Position numbers and translations under genes: made by a program
Notes under the pieces: generated by a model
Seen by the model: the letters and a program-made list of their open reading frames with translations, nothing else
The model's database searches: none
What the model was told of the DNA's origin: nothing
Shown: positions 45,015 through 52,919 of the stretch, in pieces
Numbering within the stretch: the first letter of the stretch is position 1
Layout: every line of letters starts with the position of its first letter
Assembly: GCF_024198215.1 (NCBI RefSeq)
Contig: NZ_JAKCFA010000011.1
Coordinates: 1 to 64,000 of the forward strand
Direction of reading: 5' to 3'
Length of the DNA stretch: 64,000 nt
Origin: Myxococcus qinghaiensis
GTDB taxonomy: Bacteria > Myxococcota > Myxococcia > Myxococcales > Myxococcaceae

Positions 45015-46772
45015 ATGAGCACGTCGTCCCGTACGCTACGAGCAGACCTCTTTCTCCTGCACGCGCCCAGCGTGTATGACTTTCGTGAGCGCGACGACCT
45101 GCTGTTCGCGTATCTCAGCGACTCCGACAGCGTCAACGTCACCTCCATCTACGAGATGTACCCCATCGGGTTCTTCTCCCTGAAGGAGCACCTGCGCAAA
45201 CACGACCTGTCGGTGGAGATCGTCAACGTCGCGGCGCTGATGCTCAAGCACCCCGAGCTCGACGTCGACCAGCTGCTCGGGCGACTCGAGGCGCCCGTCT
45301 TCGGGTTGGACCTGCACTGGATGGCGCAGTGCCACGGCACCATTGAACTGGCGAAGCGCATCAAGGTCGTCCACCCCGACGCGGTCATCATCTGCGGGGG
45401 CATCTCCGCCACGTTCTACGCGGAAGAGCTCATCCAGTACCCGGAGATAGACATCGTCGTGCAGGGCTACGACACCCTGGAGCCCGTCCGTCGCCTCGTC
45501 GAGACCATCAAGTCGGGAGCGCGGCGCCTCGTCGACATCCCCAACCTCCTCTACAAGCGCCGCACCCAGTCGGTGGAACGCACCGGCTTCAGCCACAAAC
45601 CCGCGACGAACTACAACGACGCCACGGTGGATTGGTCCTACTACCGTGACGCGGTCGACGACGTCGCGACCACCAAGCTCATCATGACGCTGCCGAACAC
45701 CGGCTGCGCCTATGACTGTCCGTGGTGCGGCGGCTCGCGGTCCGCCTATCGCAACATCATGGGCGTCAAGAAGACGCTCATCTCCAAGAATCACTCGCGC
45801 ATCGTCGACGAGCTGAAGTCCATGGGCCCCGCCGCCGCGAGCACGGGCATCTACGCCCTCCAGTGCTACTCGGAGACGCGCCCGCGCTTCCACGAGTACC
45901 TCGACGCCGTGAAGGAGAGCGGCTACCGCCAGCTCTTCGTCGAGCAGTTCCACCTCACCCCGGACGAGACGCTGAAGAAGCTGGGGGCGTCCAGCCAGTC
46001 GTACATCATGCTCTCCCCCGAGTCGCACGACCCGGTCATCAGCAAGCTCGCGGGGCGCGGCACGTACACCATGGAGGAGATGGAGGCGTGGATTCCTCGC
46101 GCCCTCGACGCGGGCATCGCCGGCGTCATGGTGTGGTTCTTCATCGGCATGCCCCAGCAGACGCCACAGTCCATCTCCGACACGGTGGACTACAGCATCC
46201 GGCTGATGGAGAAGTTCCAGGGCCAGCGCGTCCTGCCGCTGCTCTGCCCCATGGTGCCCTTCCTCGACCCGGGCTCCCGCTTCTTCGTCGAGCCCGAGCA
46301 GCACGGCTACCGCATCTTCCACCGCACCCTGGAGGAGCACCGTCAGGCCATGGTGGAGCCGCTCTGGCACCGGCGCCTCAACTACGAGACGCGCTGGCTG
46401 TCGCGCAAGCAACTCCAGGACACCACGTACAGCGCCGTCGCCGCGCTCGTCCGCGCCAAGGGCCAGGCGGGCATCCTCCCTCGCGCCATCAGCCAGAGCA
46501 TCCTCACCGCCATCTCCGACACCCAGGCCCTGCTCGCGGACATGGAGCGCGCCATCACCCTGGATGGCGCCCTGCCCTCCTCCCTGCGCGACGTCATCCG
46601 CGCCTACAACCGCCGCGTCCTCTCCTACTCCAGCGATCAGATCATCCCCATCCAGCGTCCCTTCGGCGGACGCTGGTTCGACGACTTCACCGTCCCTCCC
46701 GAGCTGCTCGCCCAGGTCATGTCCCCGCGACAGCAGGCCCCCATGCCCGCGCTCACCGGAAGCGGAGGCTGA
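45015..46772 (+). CDS. B12-binding-domain radical SAM enzyme (Ta0216-like)
   Basis: A 585-aa enzyme. The N-terminal ~190 residues match the B12-binding-like part of the Ta0216-type family: LLHAPSVYDFRE, TSIYEMYPIGFFSLKEHLRKH, VFGLDLHWMAQCHG and IICGGISATFYAEELIQYPE. The radical SAM core has the 4Fe-4S motif C231-AYD-C235-PW-C238 and the glycine-rich GVMVWFFIGMPQQT. A C-terminal ~170-residue domain follows. Such enzymes use SAM, and sometimes cobalamin, for radical methylations or rearrangements. The start at 45015 has GGAG at ideal spacing; an ATG at 45006 is too close. As first gene of the cluster it probably modifies the product, perhaps by C-methylation, but the reaction is not established. 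Confidence 0.82.
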   Translation: MSTSSRTLRADLFLLHAPSVYDFRERDDLLFAYLSDSDSVNVTSIYEMYPIGFFSLKEHLRKHDLSVEIVNVAALMLKHPELDVDQLLGRLEAPVFGLDLHWMAQCHGTIELAKRIKVVHPDAVIICGGISATFYAEELIQYPEIDIVVQGYDTLEPVRRLVETIKSGARRLVDIPNLLYKRRTQSVERTGFSHKPATNYNDATVDWSYYRDAVDDVATTKLIMTLPNTGCAYDCPWCGGSRSAYRNIMGVKKTLISKNHSRIVDELKSMGPAAASTGIYALQCYSETRPRFHEYLDAVKESGYRQLFVEQFHLTPDETLKKLGASSQSYIMLSPESHDPVISKLAGRGTYTMEEMEAWIPRALDAGIAGVMVWFFIGMPQQTPQSISDTVDYSIRLMEKFQGQRVLPLLCPMVPFLDPGSRFFVEPEQHGYRIFHRTLEEHRQAMVEPLWHRRLNYETRWLSRKQLQDTTYSAVAALVRAKGQAGILPRAISQSILTAISDTQALLADMERAITLDGALPSSLRDVIRAYNRRVLSYSSDQIIPIQRPFGGRWFDDFTVPPELLAQVMSPRQQAPMPALTGSGG

Positions 46773-46778
46773 GCCGTC

Positions 46779-47924
46779 ATGGACTTCGCGTGGACTCCCG
46801 ACGAGCGCCGGATGAAGGCCGCGGCCATCGCCTTCGGCCGTGAGCGGCTCGCCTTCGACGTCGTCTCCCTCGACGCCCAGGCCACCTTCAACCGCGAGGG
46901 GTGGCACCGGCTGGCCAGCTTCGGCGCGACGGGCTTCCCCATTCCCCGCCGCTATGGAGGCGCGGAGCACCCGGTCCCCATCACCGCCCAGGCGCTGGAA
47001 GGACTGGGGTACGGCTGCGCGGACAACGGGCTGCTCTTCGCGCTCGGCGCCCACCTGTGGGCCTGCGCGCTCCCCATCCTGCTCTTCGGCACGGAGGCGC
47101 AGAAGGAGCGCTACCTGCCGGCGCTCGCGTGCGGAGAGCTGCTCGGCGGCCACGCCATGACGGAGCCGGAGGCGGGCTCGGATGTCGCCGCCCTGCAGAC
47201 GACCGCCACGCGCAAGGGCGCCGCCTACGTCCTCCAGGGCCGCAAGGTCTTCGTCACCAACGGCCCGGTGGCGGACCTGCTGCTCATCTTCGCCACCGTG
47301 GACACCTCCCGGGGGCGCGAGGGCCTGACGGCCTTCCTCGTGGAGAAGGGGCAGCCCGGGCTCCACGTGGAGCGCACCGTCCCGAAGATGGGCCTGCGCA
47401 CGGCGAGCATGGGCGAGCTGCGGCTCGACGACTGCGAGGTCCCCGCGACCCATCGCCTGGGTGAGGAGGGCGGAGGGCTGCCCCTCTTCTCGCAGATGAT
47501 GGAGTACGAGCGCGGCCTCATCCTCGCCCCCGCGCTGGGGGCCATGGAGCGCACGCTGGAGCGCTGCATCCGCCGCGCGCGCGAGCGCCAGCAGTTCGGC
47601 AAGCCCATCGGTGGCTTCCAGGCCATCTCCCACAAGCTGGTGGAGATGAAGCTGCGGCTGGAGACCGCGCGGGGCCTGCTGTACCGCTTCGCGTGGCTCA
47701 AGCAGCAGGGCCGCTCGGCGATGTTCGAGGCCTCGCTCGTCAAGCTCCACGTCAGCGAGTCCTGGGTCCAGACGAGCCTGGACGCGGTGCAGCTCCACGG
47801 CGGGCTCGGCTACCTCACCGAGACGGAGCTGGAGCGAGAAGTCCGTGACGCATTGGGGAGCCGGATTTTCTCCGGCACCTCGGAGCTCCAGCGAGAGCTC
47901 GTGGCCCGCTCCATGGGCCTCTGA
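46779..47924 (+). CDS. Acyl-CoA-dehydrogenase-like prolyl-PCP dehydrogenase
   Basis: A 381-aa flavoprotein of the acyl-CoA dehydrogenase fold, with the flavin-contact blocks GGHAMTEPEAGSDVA and KVFVTNGPVADLL. The position that holds the catalytic glutamate in medium-chain enzymes (YEGT) reads FSGT (Ser365). A glutamate is instead found at Glu244 (MEYERG), the alternative base position used by isovaleryl-CoA dehydrogenase and, as I recall, by prolyl-carrier-protein dehydrogenases. Together with the proline-like adenylation domain and free PCP encoded next, this indicates oxidation of L-prolyl-S-PCP to pyrrole-2-carboxyl-S-PCP, a four-electron reaction requiring FAD. It starts 6 bp after the radical SAM stop. 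Confidence 0.86.
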   Translation: MDFAWTPDERRMKAAAIAFGRERLAFDVVSLDAQATFNREGWHRLASFGATGFPIPRRYGGAEHPVPITAQALEGLGYGCADNGLLFALGAHLWACALPILLFGTEAQKERYLPALACGELLGGHAMTEPEAGSDVAALQTTATRKGAAYVLQGRKVFVTNGPVADLLLIFATVDTSRGREGLTAFLVEKGQPGLHVERTVPKMGLRTASMGELRLDDCEVPATHRLGEEGGGLPLFSQMMEYERGLILAPALGAMERTLERCIRRARERQQFGKPIGGFQAISHKLVEMKLRLETARGLLYRFAWLKQQGRSAMFEASLVKLHVSESWVQTSLDAVQLHGGLGYLTETELEREVRDALGSRIFSGTSELQRELVARSMGL

Positions 47925-47939
47925 CGGAGAAACACATCC

Positions 47940-49514
47940 ATGTTGTTCCAGTATCTTGAAGACAGCGCCAGGGCCGCCCCTGCTCGCCTCGCCGTCATCG
48001 ACGCGGAGCGGAACCTCTCCTATGGAGAGCTCGACGCGGCGTCGAATCAGGTGGCCCGCGCGCTGCGTGAGCAGGGCATCGGCCGGGGCGACCGCGTGGG
48101 CCTGCACCTGGACAAGTCCTTGGAGGCGGTGGTCGGCCTGTTCGGCATCCTGAAGGCCGGCGCCGCGTACGTCCCCATGGACCCGGCCTCCCCCGAGTGG
48201 CGCGTGAAGTTCATCGCCTGCGACTGCGCGCTCTCCGCCATCCTCACCACCCCCTCCTGGCACGCCGCCCTGCGAGACGTGGAGAGCCTGCGCTGCATCA
48301 TCCTGGTGGAAGCGCGTCCGGCGAACACGCTCCGCCCTCCACCCGGGCAGGGCGGCCCGGTGACGCTCACGTGGGCCAACGTGCGCGCCGGGTCCAGCGC
48401 CCCCCTGGAGCCGCTCGCGGAGTCCTCGCCCGAGGACCTGGCCTACATCCTCTACACCTCCGGCTCCACGGGACAGCCCAAGGGGGTCATGCTCAGCCAC
48501 CGCGCCGCTCACGCCTTCGTCGACTGGGCGGCCAGCATCGCGCGGGTGCGGGCCGCGGACCGCGTCTCCAGTCACGCGCCCTTCCACTTCGACCTGTCCG
48601 TCTTCGACCTCTTCGCCACGGCGAAGTGCGCGGCGACGCTCGTGCTCATCCCCGCCTCGCTGTCCGTCTTCCCTCGCGAGCTGGCGGACTTCATCGCGGA
48701 CCGGCACATCTCCATCTGGTACTCGGTCCCCTCGGCCCTCACCCAGCTCGTGGCCCGAGGCGAGCTGACGCGGCACGCGTTCCCCAACCTGCGCACCGTG
48801 CTCTTCGCCGGCGAGGTCTTCCCCCTCAAGTACCTGCGCCAGCTCGTCCTCACCCTGCCGAGGCCCCGCTACCTCAACCTCTACGGCCCCACCGAGACGA
48901 ACGTCAGCACGTTCCACGTCGTCACACCCGCGGACCTCGCGCGCTCCGCGCCGCTGCCCATCGGCCAGGTCTGCTGCGGTGACGAGGTCTTCGTCGTGCG
49001 CGATGACGGCGGCCTCGCGGGAGACGGCGAGGAGGGCGAGCTGTGCGTGGCGGGCCCCACCCTGATGAGTGGCTACTGGGGCATGGAGGAGCGCACGCGG
49101 CAGGTGCTCGGCCCCATTCCGGGCCATCCCCTCGCCTACCGCACCGGGGACCGCGTCATCCGGGAGCGCGGGGGCAACCTGTGCTTCCTGGGCCGACGGG
49201 ATGACCTGGTCAAGGTCCGAGGCCATCGCATCGAGCTGAGCGCCGTGGAGGAGGTGCTGCTGCGCCATCCGGATGTCGAGGAGAGCGCGGCGCTGACCCT
49301 CCCTGACGAGCTCACGGGCAACGAGCTGCGCGCCTTCGTCGTGCTCCGCGACAACGCGAGCACCAGCCCCCATGACTTGCGACAGCACTGCGCGAACTAC
49401 CTTCCCCGCTACATGATTCCCGCGCGCATCGACGCCTGCGACGCCCTGCCGAAGACGACGACAGGGAAGAAAGACAGGGTCCGGCTCCAGGAGCACGCGC
49501 GACAGCGCGTGTGA
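47940..49514 (+). CDS. Stand-alone NRPS adenylation domain, proline-like
   Basis: A 524-aa adenylating enzyme with the standard cores: A3 LYTSGSTGQPKGVM, A5 LYGPTETNV, A7 YRTGD, A8 FLGRRDDLVKVRGHRIELSAVEE and the A10 lysine in TTTGKKDR. Reading the ten pocket positions by alignment to GrsA gives D-L-F-Y-L-A-L-V-S-K, close to the D-L-L-Y-L-A-L-V-C-K that I recall for the proline-activating PltF/RedM group. It should form prolyl-AMP and load the free PCP encoded 82 bp downstream. It has no condensation or carrier domain, typical for this starter system. GGAGA precedes the start. Confidence 0.9.
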   Translation: MLFQYLEDSARAAPARLAVIDAERNLSYGELDAASNQVARALREQGIGRGDRVGLHLDKSLEAVVGLFGILKAGAAYVPMDPASPEWRVKFIACDCALSAILTTPSWHAALRDVESLRCIILVEARPANTLRPPPGQGGPVTLTWANVRAGSSAPLEPLAESSPEDLAYILYTSGSTGQPKGVMLSHRAAHAFVDWAASIARVRAADRVSSHAPFHFDLSVFDLFATAKCAATLVLIPASLSVFPRELADFIADRHISIWYSVPSALTQLVARGELTRHAFPNLRTVLFAGEVFPLKYLRQLVLTLPRPRYLNLYGPTETNVSTFHVVTPADLARSAPLPIGQVCCGDEVFVVRDDGGLAGDGEEGELCVAGPTLMSGYWGMEERTRQVLGPIPGHPLAYRTGDRVIRERGGNLCFLGRRDDLVKVRGHRIELSAVEEVLLRHPDVEESAALTLPDELTGNELRAFVVLRDNASTSPHDLRQHCANYLPRYMIPARIDACDALPKTTTGKKDRVRLQEHARQRV

Positions 49515-49596
49515 GCCACCTCACGAAGACAGTGTTTGCCCCATCGGGTCATCGACCCGAGGGACCTCGTATTCCCTGAAGCCGGAGTGAGCATCC

Positions 49597-49896
49597 GTGA
49601 ACCAGACAGTGGCGAGCTACACCGAGGAGCAGGTCGCGCGAATCATCCGCGACCACATCGACCAGGAGTTCCTCTTCCGGAGCAAGGACTCCGGCCTGGC
49701 CGATGACGACAGCCTCATCGCGCGCGGAGTCATCGACTCGATGGGCATCTTCCGCCTCGTCAACTTCCTCGAGCAGCGGTTCGAAATCGCCGTCAGCCCG
49801 CCTGACATCGTGATGGAGAACTTCCGCAGCCTCCAGGCCATCCGGGCGTTCACCGTCAACCGGCTGCGCGGCCGTGACGGCCAGGAGTCCGACTGA
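49597..49896 (+). CDS. Free peptidyl carrier protein of the pyrrole starter set
   Basis: A 99-aa carrier protein. GVIDSMGIFRLVNFLEQRF contains the phosphopantetheine attachment serine (Ser48). It is predicted to carry proline loaded by the adjacent adenylation enzyme, to present it to the prolyl-PCP dehydrogenase, and to donate the resulting pyrrolyl group onwards. Its stop codon overlaps the start of the next gene (TGATG), so the condensation-carrier protein is translationally coupled. Confidence 0.92.
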   Translation: MNQTVASYTEEQVARIIRDHIDQEFLFRSKDSGLADDDSLIARGVIDSMGIFRLVNFLEQRFEIAVSPPDIVMENFRSLQAIRAFTVNRLRGRDGQESD

Positions 49897-51725
49897 TGCA
49901 CCCGGACATCTGGAGGGCCTTCCAGCGGCTGCGCACGCTGCGCTCGGAAGCACCCCCGCTGGTGCCGCGCGAGCACGTGGAGGACCCGCCCGCCTCCCTT
50001 CAGCAGGAGCGCCTCTGGTACCTGGACCAGGCGAGTCCGGGCGGCTCCGCGTACCACCTGCCCGTGGCCTTCCGGCTCTCGGGCCCGCTGGACTGGCGCG
50101 CGCTGCGCCTCTCCCTGGAGGCCCTGGAGCACCGTCACGAGTCCCTGCGGACCACGTTCGAGTCCAGCCGGGGCAAGGTCGTCCAGCGCGTCCGCCCGCC
50201 CGGCGCCTTCGTGCTCCCCACCATCAGCCTGCGCGACGAGGCACAGCGACCCGAGCAGCAGGAGGCCCGGCTGCGCGAGGCGCTGCACCGGGAAGCCTGG
50301 CGCCCGTTCGACCTCCAGCGGGGCGCGCTCTTCCGCGCGACGCTGTTCGTCCTCGGCGCGCGGGAGAGCGTCCTCCTGCTCAACTTCCACCACATCATCT
50401 ACGACGGTTGGTCCCAGGACGTCCTCTTCCGGGACCTCTCGGAGCTGTACACGCTCTTTCACGAAGGGGGCCGCTCGCGCCTCACGGAGCTGGACGTGCG
50501 TTGCACGGACCATGCGCTCTGGCAGCACAAGTGGCTCCAGGGCAGTGCCCGCGCGGAGCTCCAGGCGTACTGGCGGGAGCACCTGAAGGAGCGGCTGCAA
50601 GGCCCTCGTCTCGCCTCGCGAGCCCGGGCGGGGAATGTGGCCACGCAGGGCCCGCGTGAGCTGGGGCGACTGCCCATCACGTTCTCTCCGGAGCTCTCCA
50701 ACGCCATCGTCCGGTTCACCCGGGAGGCAGGCGTCACCGTCTACATGGTGTTGCTCGCCGCGTTCCACGTCCTGCTGCACCGCCACTCCGGTGGGCAGGA
50801 GCAGCACTTCGTGTGCAGCCCCATCGCCAACCGTCCTCAGGTGGAGACCGAGCGCCTCATCGGCTACTTCGTCAACCTGCTGGTGTTGCCTGCGGACCTG
50901 CGGGGCGACCCGAGCTTCCAGCAACTGCTGGAGCAGGTGCGCGGAGTCGTCGCGGGCGCGCTGGCGCACCAGGACCTCCCCGTGCAACTCCTCGAAGGAG
51001 TCGACCTGGGCGGCGAGCCCCTCTCCCAGGCGCTCTTCGCCTTCGAGAACACACCGCGCTACCCACTCCAGCTCACGCAGCTCGACATCACGCCCGTCGA
51101 GCTCGAGGGCGGCACCTGTGACTTCGACCTGTTCCTCGCGCTTCACGAGGAGCAGGGCGTCATCTCGGGCACGCTCAAGTTCTCCCGCCAGCGCTTCGAC
51201 GCGGACGAGGCGGGGAGGCTGCTTCGCGACTTCGAGGCCCTCCTGGGACAGGCGGTCTCCGCACCGGGCCAGGCGCTCTCCGCCTTCCTCCCCGACGTCG
51301 TCGTCCCACGAGCCCCCCCGTCACCCAGGCCCGTCACCCCGGAGCCCGCGCGTGCTCCTTCGGTGGGTCCCCTGGTCACTTCCACGGAAGTGCTCGCGGC
51401 GATGGGGACCGCCAGGCCGGAGCAGCGTCGAGCGCTGATGCGGGACTACCTTCGGAGCACCATCATCCGCGTCGCGCTCAGGGGACAGACGCCGGACGTT
51501 CCCTTCCAGTCGCTCCAGGAGCTGGCGCTCGACTCGCTCCGACTCATCGAGCTGACTGGACGCATCCGCACCGAGCTGTCCATCGACATGCCCGTCTCCC
51601 ACTTCTTCGAGGCGACGAGCGTGGAAGGGCTCGCGGACGAGCTGCTCACGCGGTGGCTGCGCACGCAGGTGTCGGAAGCCCGGGCCGCTCCGACGGGTGT
51701 TCGCCGGGAGCTTCTCACGCTGTAG
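49896..51725 (+). CDS. Condensation domain plus carrier protein, without adenylation domain
   Basis: A 609-aa two-domain NRPS protein. Residues ~30-450 are a condensation domain opening with ASLQQERLWYLDQ and carrying an intact active site, H165-H166-IIY-D170-G171 (HHxxxDG). After a proline-rich linker (about 465-495) comes a carrier domain with the attachment Ser547 in LALDSLRLIEL. There is no adenylation domain, so the carrier must be loaded by transfer from elsewhere; a shuttle moving the pyrrolyl group from the free PCP to the main assembly line is one reading. An amide- or ester-forming step on another substrate is the alternative. Confidence 0.88.
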   Translation: MHPDIWRAFQRLRTLRSEAPPLVPREHVEDPPASLQQERLWYLDQASPGGSAYHLPVAFRLSGPLDWRALRLSLEALEHRHESLRTTFESSRGKVVQRVRPPGAFVLPTISLRDEAQRPEQQEARLREALHREAWRPFDLQRGALFRATLFVLGARESVLLLNFHHIIYDGWSQDVLFRDLSELYTLFHEGGRSRLTELDVRCTDHALWQHKWLQGSARAELQAYWREHLKERLQGPRLASRARAGNVATQGPRELGRLPITFSPELSNAIVRFTREAGVTVYMVLLAAFHVLLHRHSGGQEQHFVCSPIANRPQVETERLIGYFVNLLVLPADLRGDPSFQQLLEQVRGVVAGALAHQDLPVQLLEGVDLGGEPLSQALFAFENTPRYPLQLTQLDITPVELEGGTCDFDLFLALHEEQGVISGTLKFSRQRFDADEAGRLLRDFEALLGQAVSAPGQALSAFLPDVVVPRAPPSPRPVTPEPARAPSVGPLVTSTEVLAAMGTARPEQRRALMRDYLRSTIIRVALRGQTPDVPFQSLQELALDSLRLIELTGRIRTELSIDMPVSHFFEATSVEGLADELLTRWLRTQVSEARAAPTGVRRELLTL

Positions 51726-51755
51726 CCGCGCCATGCGCACAGGGGATTCTCGAAC

Positions 51756-52919
51756 ATGAGCTATCAAGCCGATGCCTGGGTCATTCGCGCGGGCAACACA
51801 GGTGAGCCACGCCGCGCCCGACTGACGCGCACCCGCGTCACCGTCGACGCCATCCAAGACGACGAGGTCCTCGCGGCGCCGCTCTACGGCTGCTGGGAGG
51901 GCAACAACGAGCACGCGCTCGAACGACAGCCCATCGACATCTGCAAGGTGCGCCAGGAGCAGCAGGTCGTCCTCGGCAACGCGGGCGTCGTCCGGGTGCT
52001 CGAGACGGGAAAGGGCGTCACCCAGGTCCAGGGCGGGCAGCTCGCGATGATGTTCCCGAGCGGCGAGACGGACCCCTACGGCTACACCGTGAAGGCCCTC
52101 GGTTACGAGGCGCCTGGACAGATGGGCTGCATGGCCACGCTGATGAAGCTCAAGGGCCGGCAGGTCATCCCCATTCCGGAGAACACGAAGTACTCGCTGG
52201 CGCAGTGGGCCGCCTTCAGCGTCCGCTATGTCACCGCGTGGGCGAACTGGCGCGTCGCCTCCGCCGTCTTCCGACTCCAGGTGACGGAGGCGGAGTGCCC
52301 GTCACCCCATGTCTGGGGTTGGGGGGGAGGAACGACGCTCGCGGAGCTGGCGCTCGCCAGACTCCAGGGCTGCCGCGTGGTCATGCTCTCCGGTGCGCAC
52401 CGGCACCTGGAGGAGATTCGAGGCGCGGGCCTGGAAGCGCTCGACCGGCGCTCCTTCGCCGGCTTGAGCTACGAGCCGGAGCGTTGGGACTCGGATGCGC
52501 TGTACCGCGAGCGCTATCAGGCCGCGGAAGCGGGGTTCCTCGCGGAGGTCTCCCGTCGCACCGACGGAGAGCTGGTCCACCTGTTCCTCGACTACATCGG
52601 CACGCCCGTCTACCGGGCCACCCTCAAGGCCCTGGCCCGCCAGGGCGTGATTGCCACCGCCGGCTGGAAGGAAGGCATGTCCGTCTCCCTCCTCCGGGCG
52701 CGCGAGTGCATCACCCGGCACCAGCACATCCACACCCACTACGCGCGGTATCAGGAGGGCGTGGACGCGGTGGCCTTCGGAGAGGCCCACGGCTGGATGC
52801 CCGACGTCGGTCGGCGCATCCACACCTTCGACGAGCTGCCCGCGCTGGCGGACGCGTACCACGCCGGTGACACCAACTACTTCCCCTGCTTCAGCATCAA
52901 CGAGGAGGGGAAGAAGTGA
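51756..52919 (+). CDS. Medium-chain dehydrogenase/reductase-like enzyme
   Basis: A 387-aa protein of the MDR superfamily, closest in layout to quinone oxidoreductase and crotonyl-CoA reductase-type enzymes: an N-terminal GroES-like part (GNAGVVRVLETGKGV), then a Rossmann domain with a modified nucleotide motif HVWGWGGGTTLAELAL. The four-cysteine structural zinc site is absent and I see no clear catalytic zinc triad. It overlaps the start of the megasynthase by 4 bp, so it is firmly part of the cluster. Possible roles are trans enoyl reduction or oxidation of the azoline; neither is shown by the sequence. Confidence 0.75.
   Translation: MSYQADAWVIRAGNTGEPRRARLTRTRVTVDAIQDDEVLAAPLYGCWEGNNEHALERQPIDICKVRQEQQVVLGNAGVVRVLETGKGVTQVQGGQLAMMFPSGETDPYGYTVKALGYEAPGQMGCMATLMKLKGRQVIPIPENTKYSLAQWAAFSVRYVTAWANWRVASAVFRLQVTEAECPSPHVWGWGGGTTLAELALARLQGCRVVMLSGAHRHLEEIRGAGLEALDRRSFAGLSYEPERWDSDALYRERYQAAEAGFLAEVSRRTDGELVHLFLDYIGTPVYRATLKALARQGVIATAGWKEGMSVSLLRARECITRHQHIHTHYARYQEGVDAVAFGEAHGWMPDVGRRIHTFDELPALADAYHAGDTNYFPCFSINEEGKK

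Noticed and set aside
45036-49496. Open frame of 1486 codons on the minus strand
   Set aside because: It is the exact antisense of the radical SAM, dehydrogenase and adenylation genes, rich in Arg/Gly/Ala/His with no domain; an artefact of high GC third positions.
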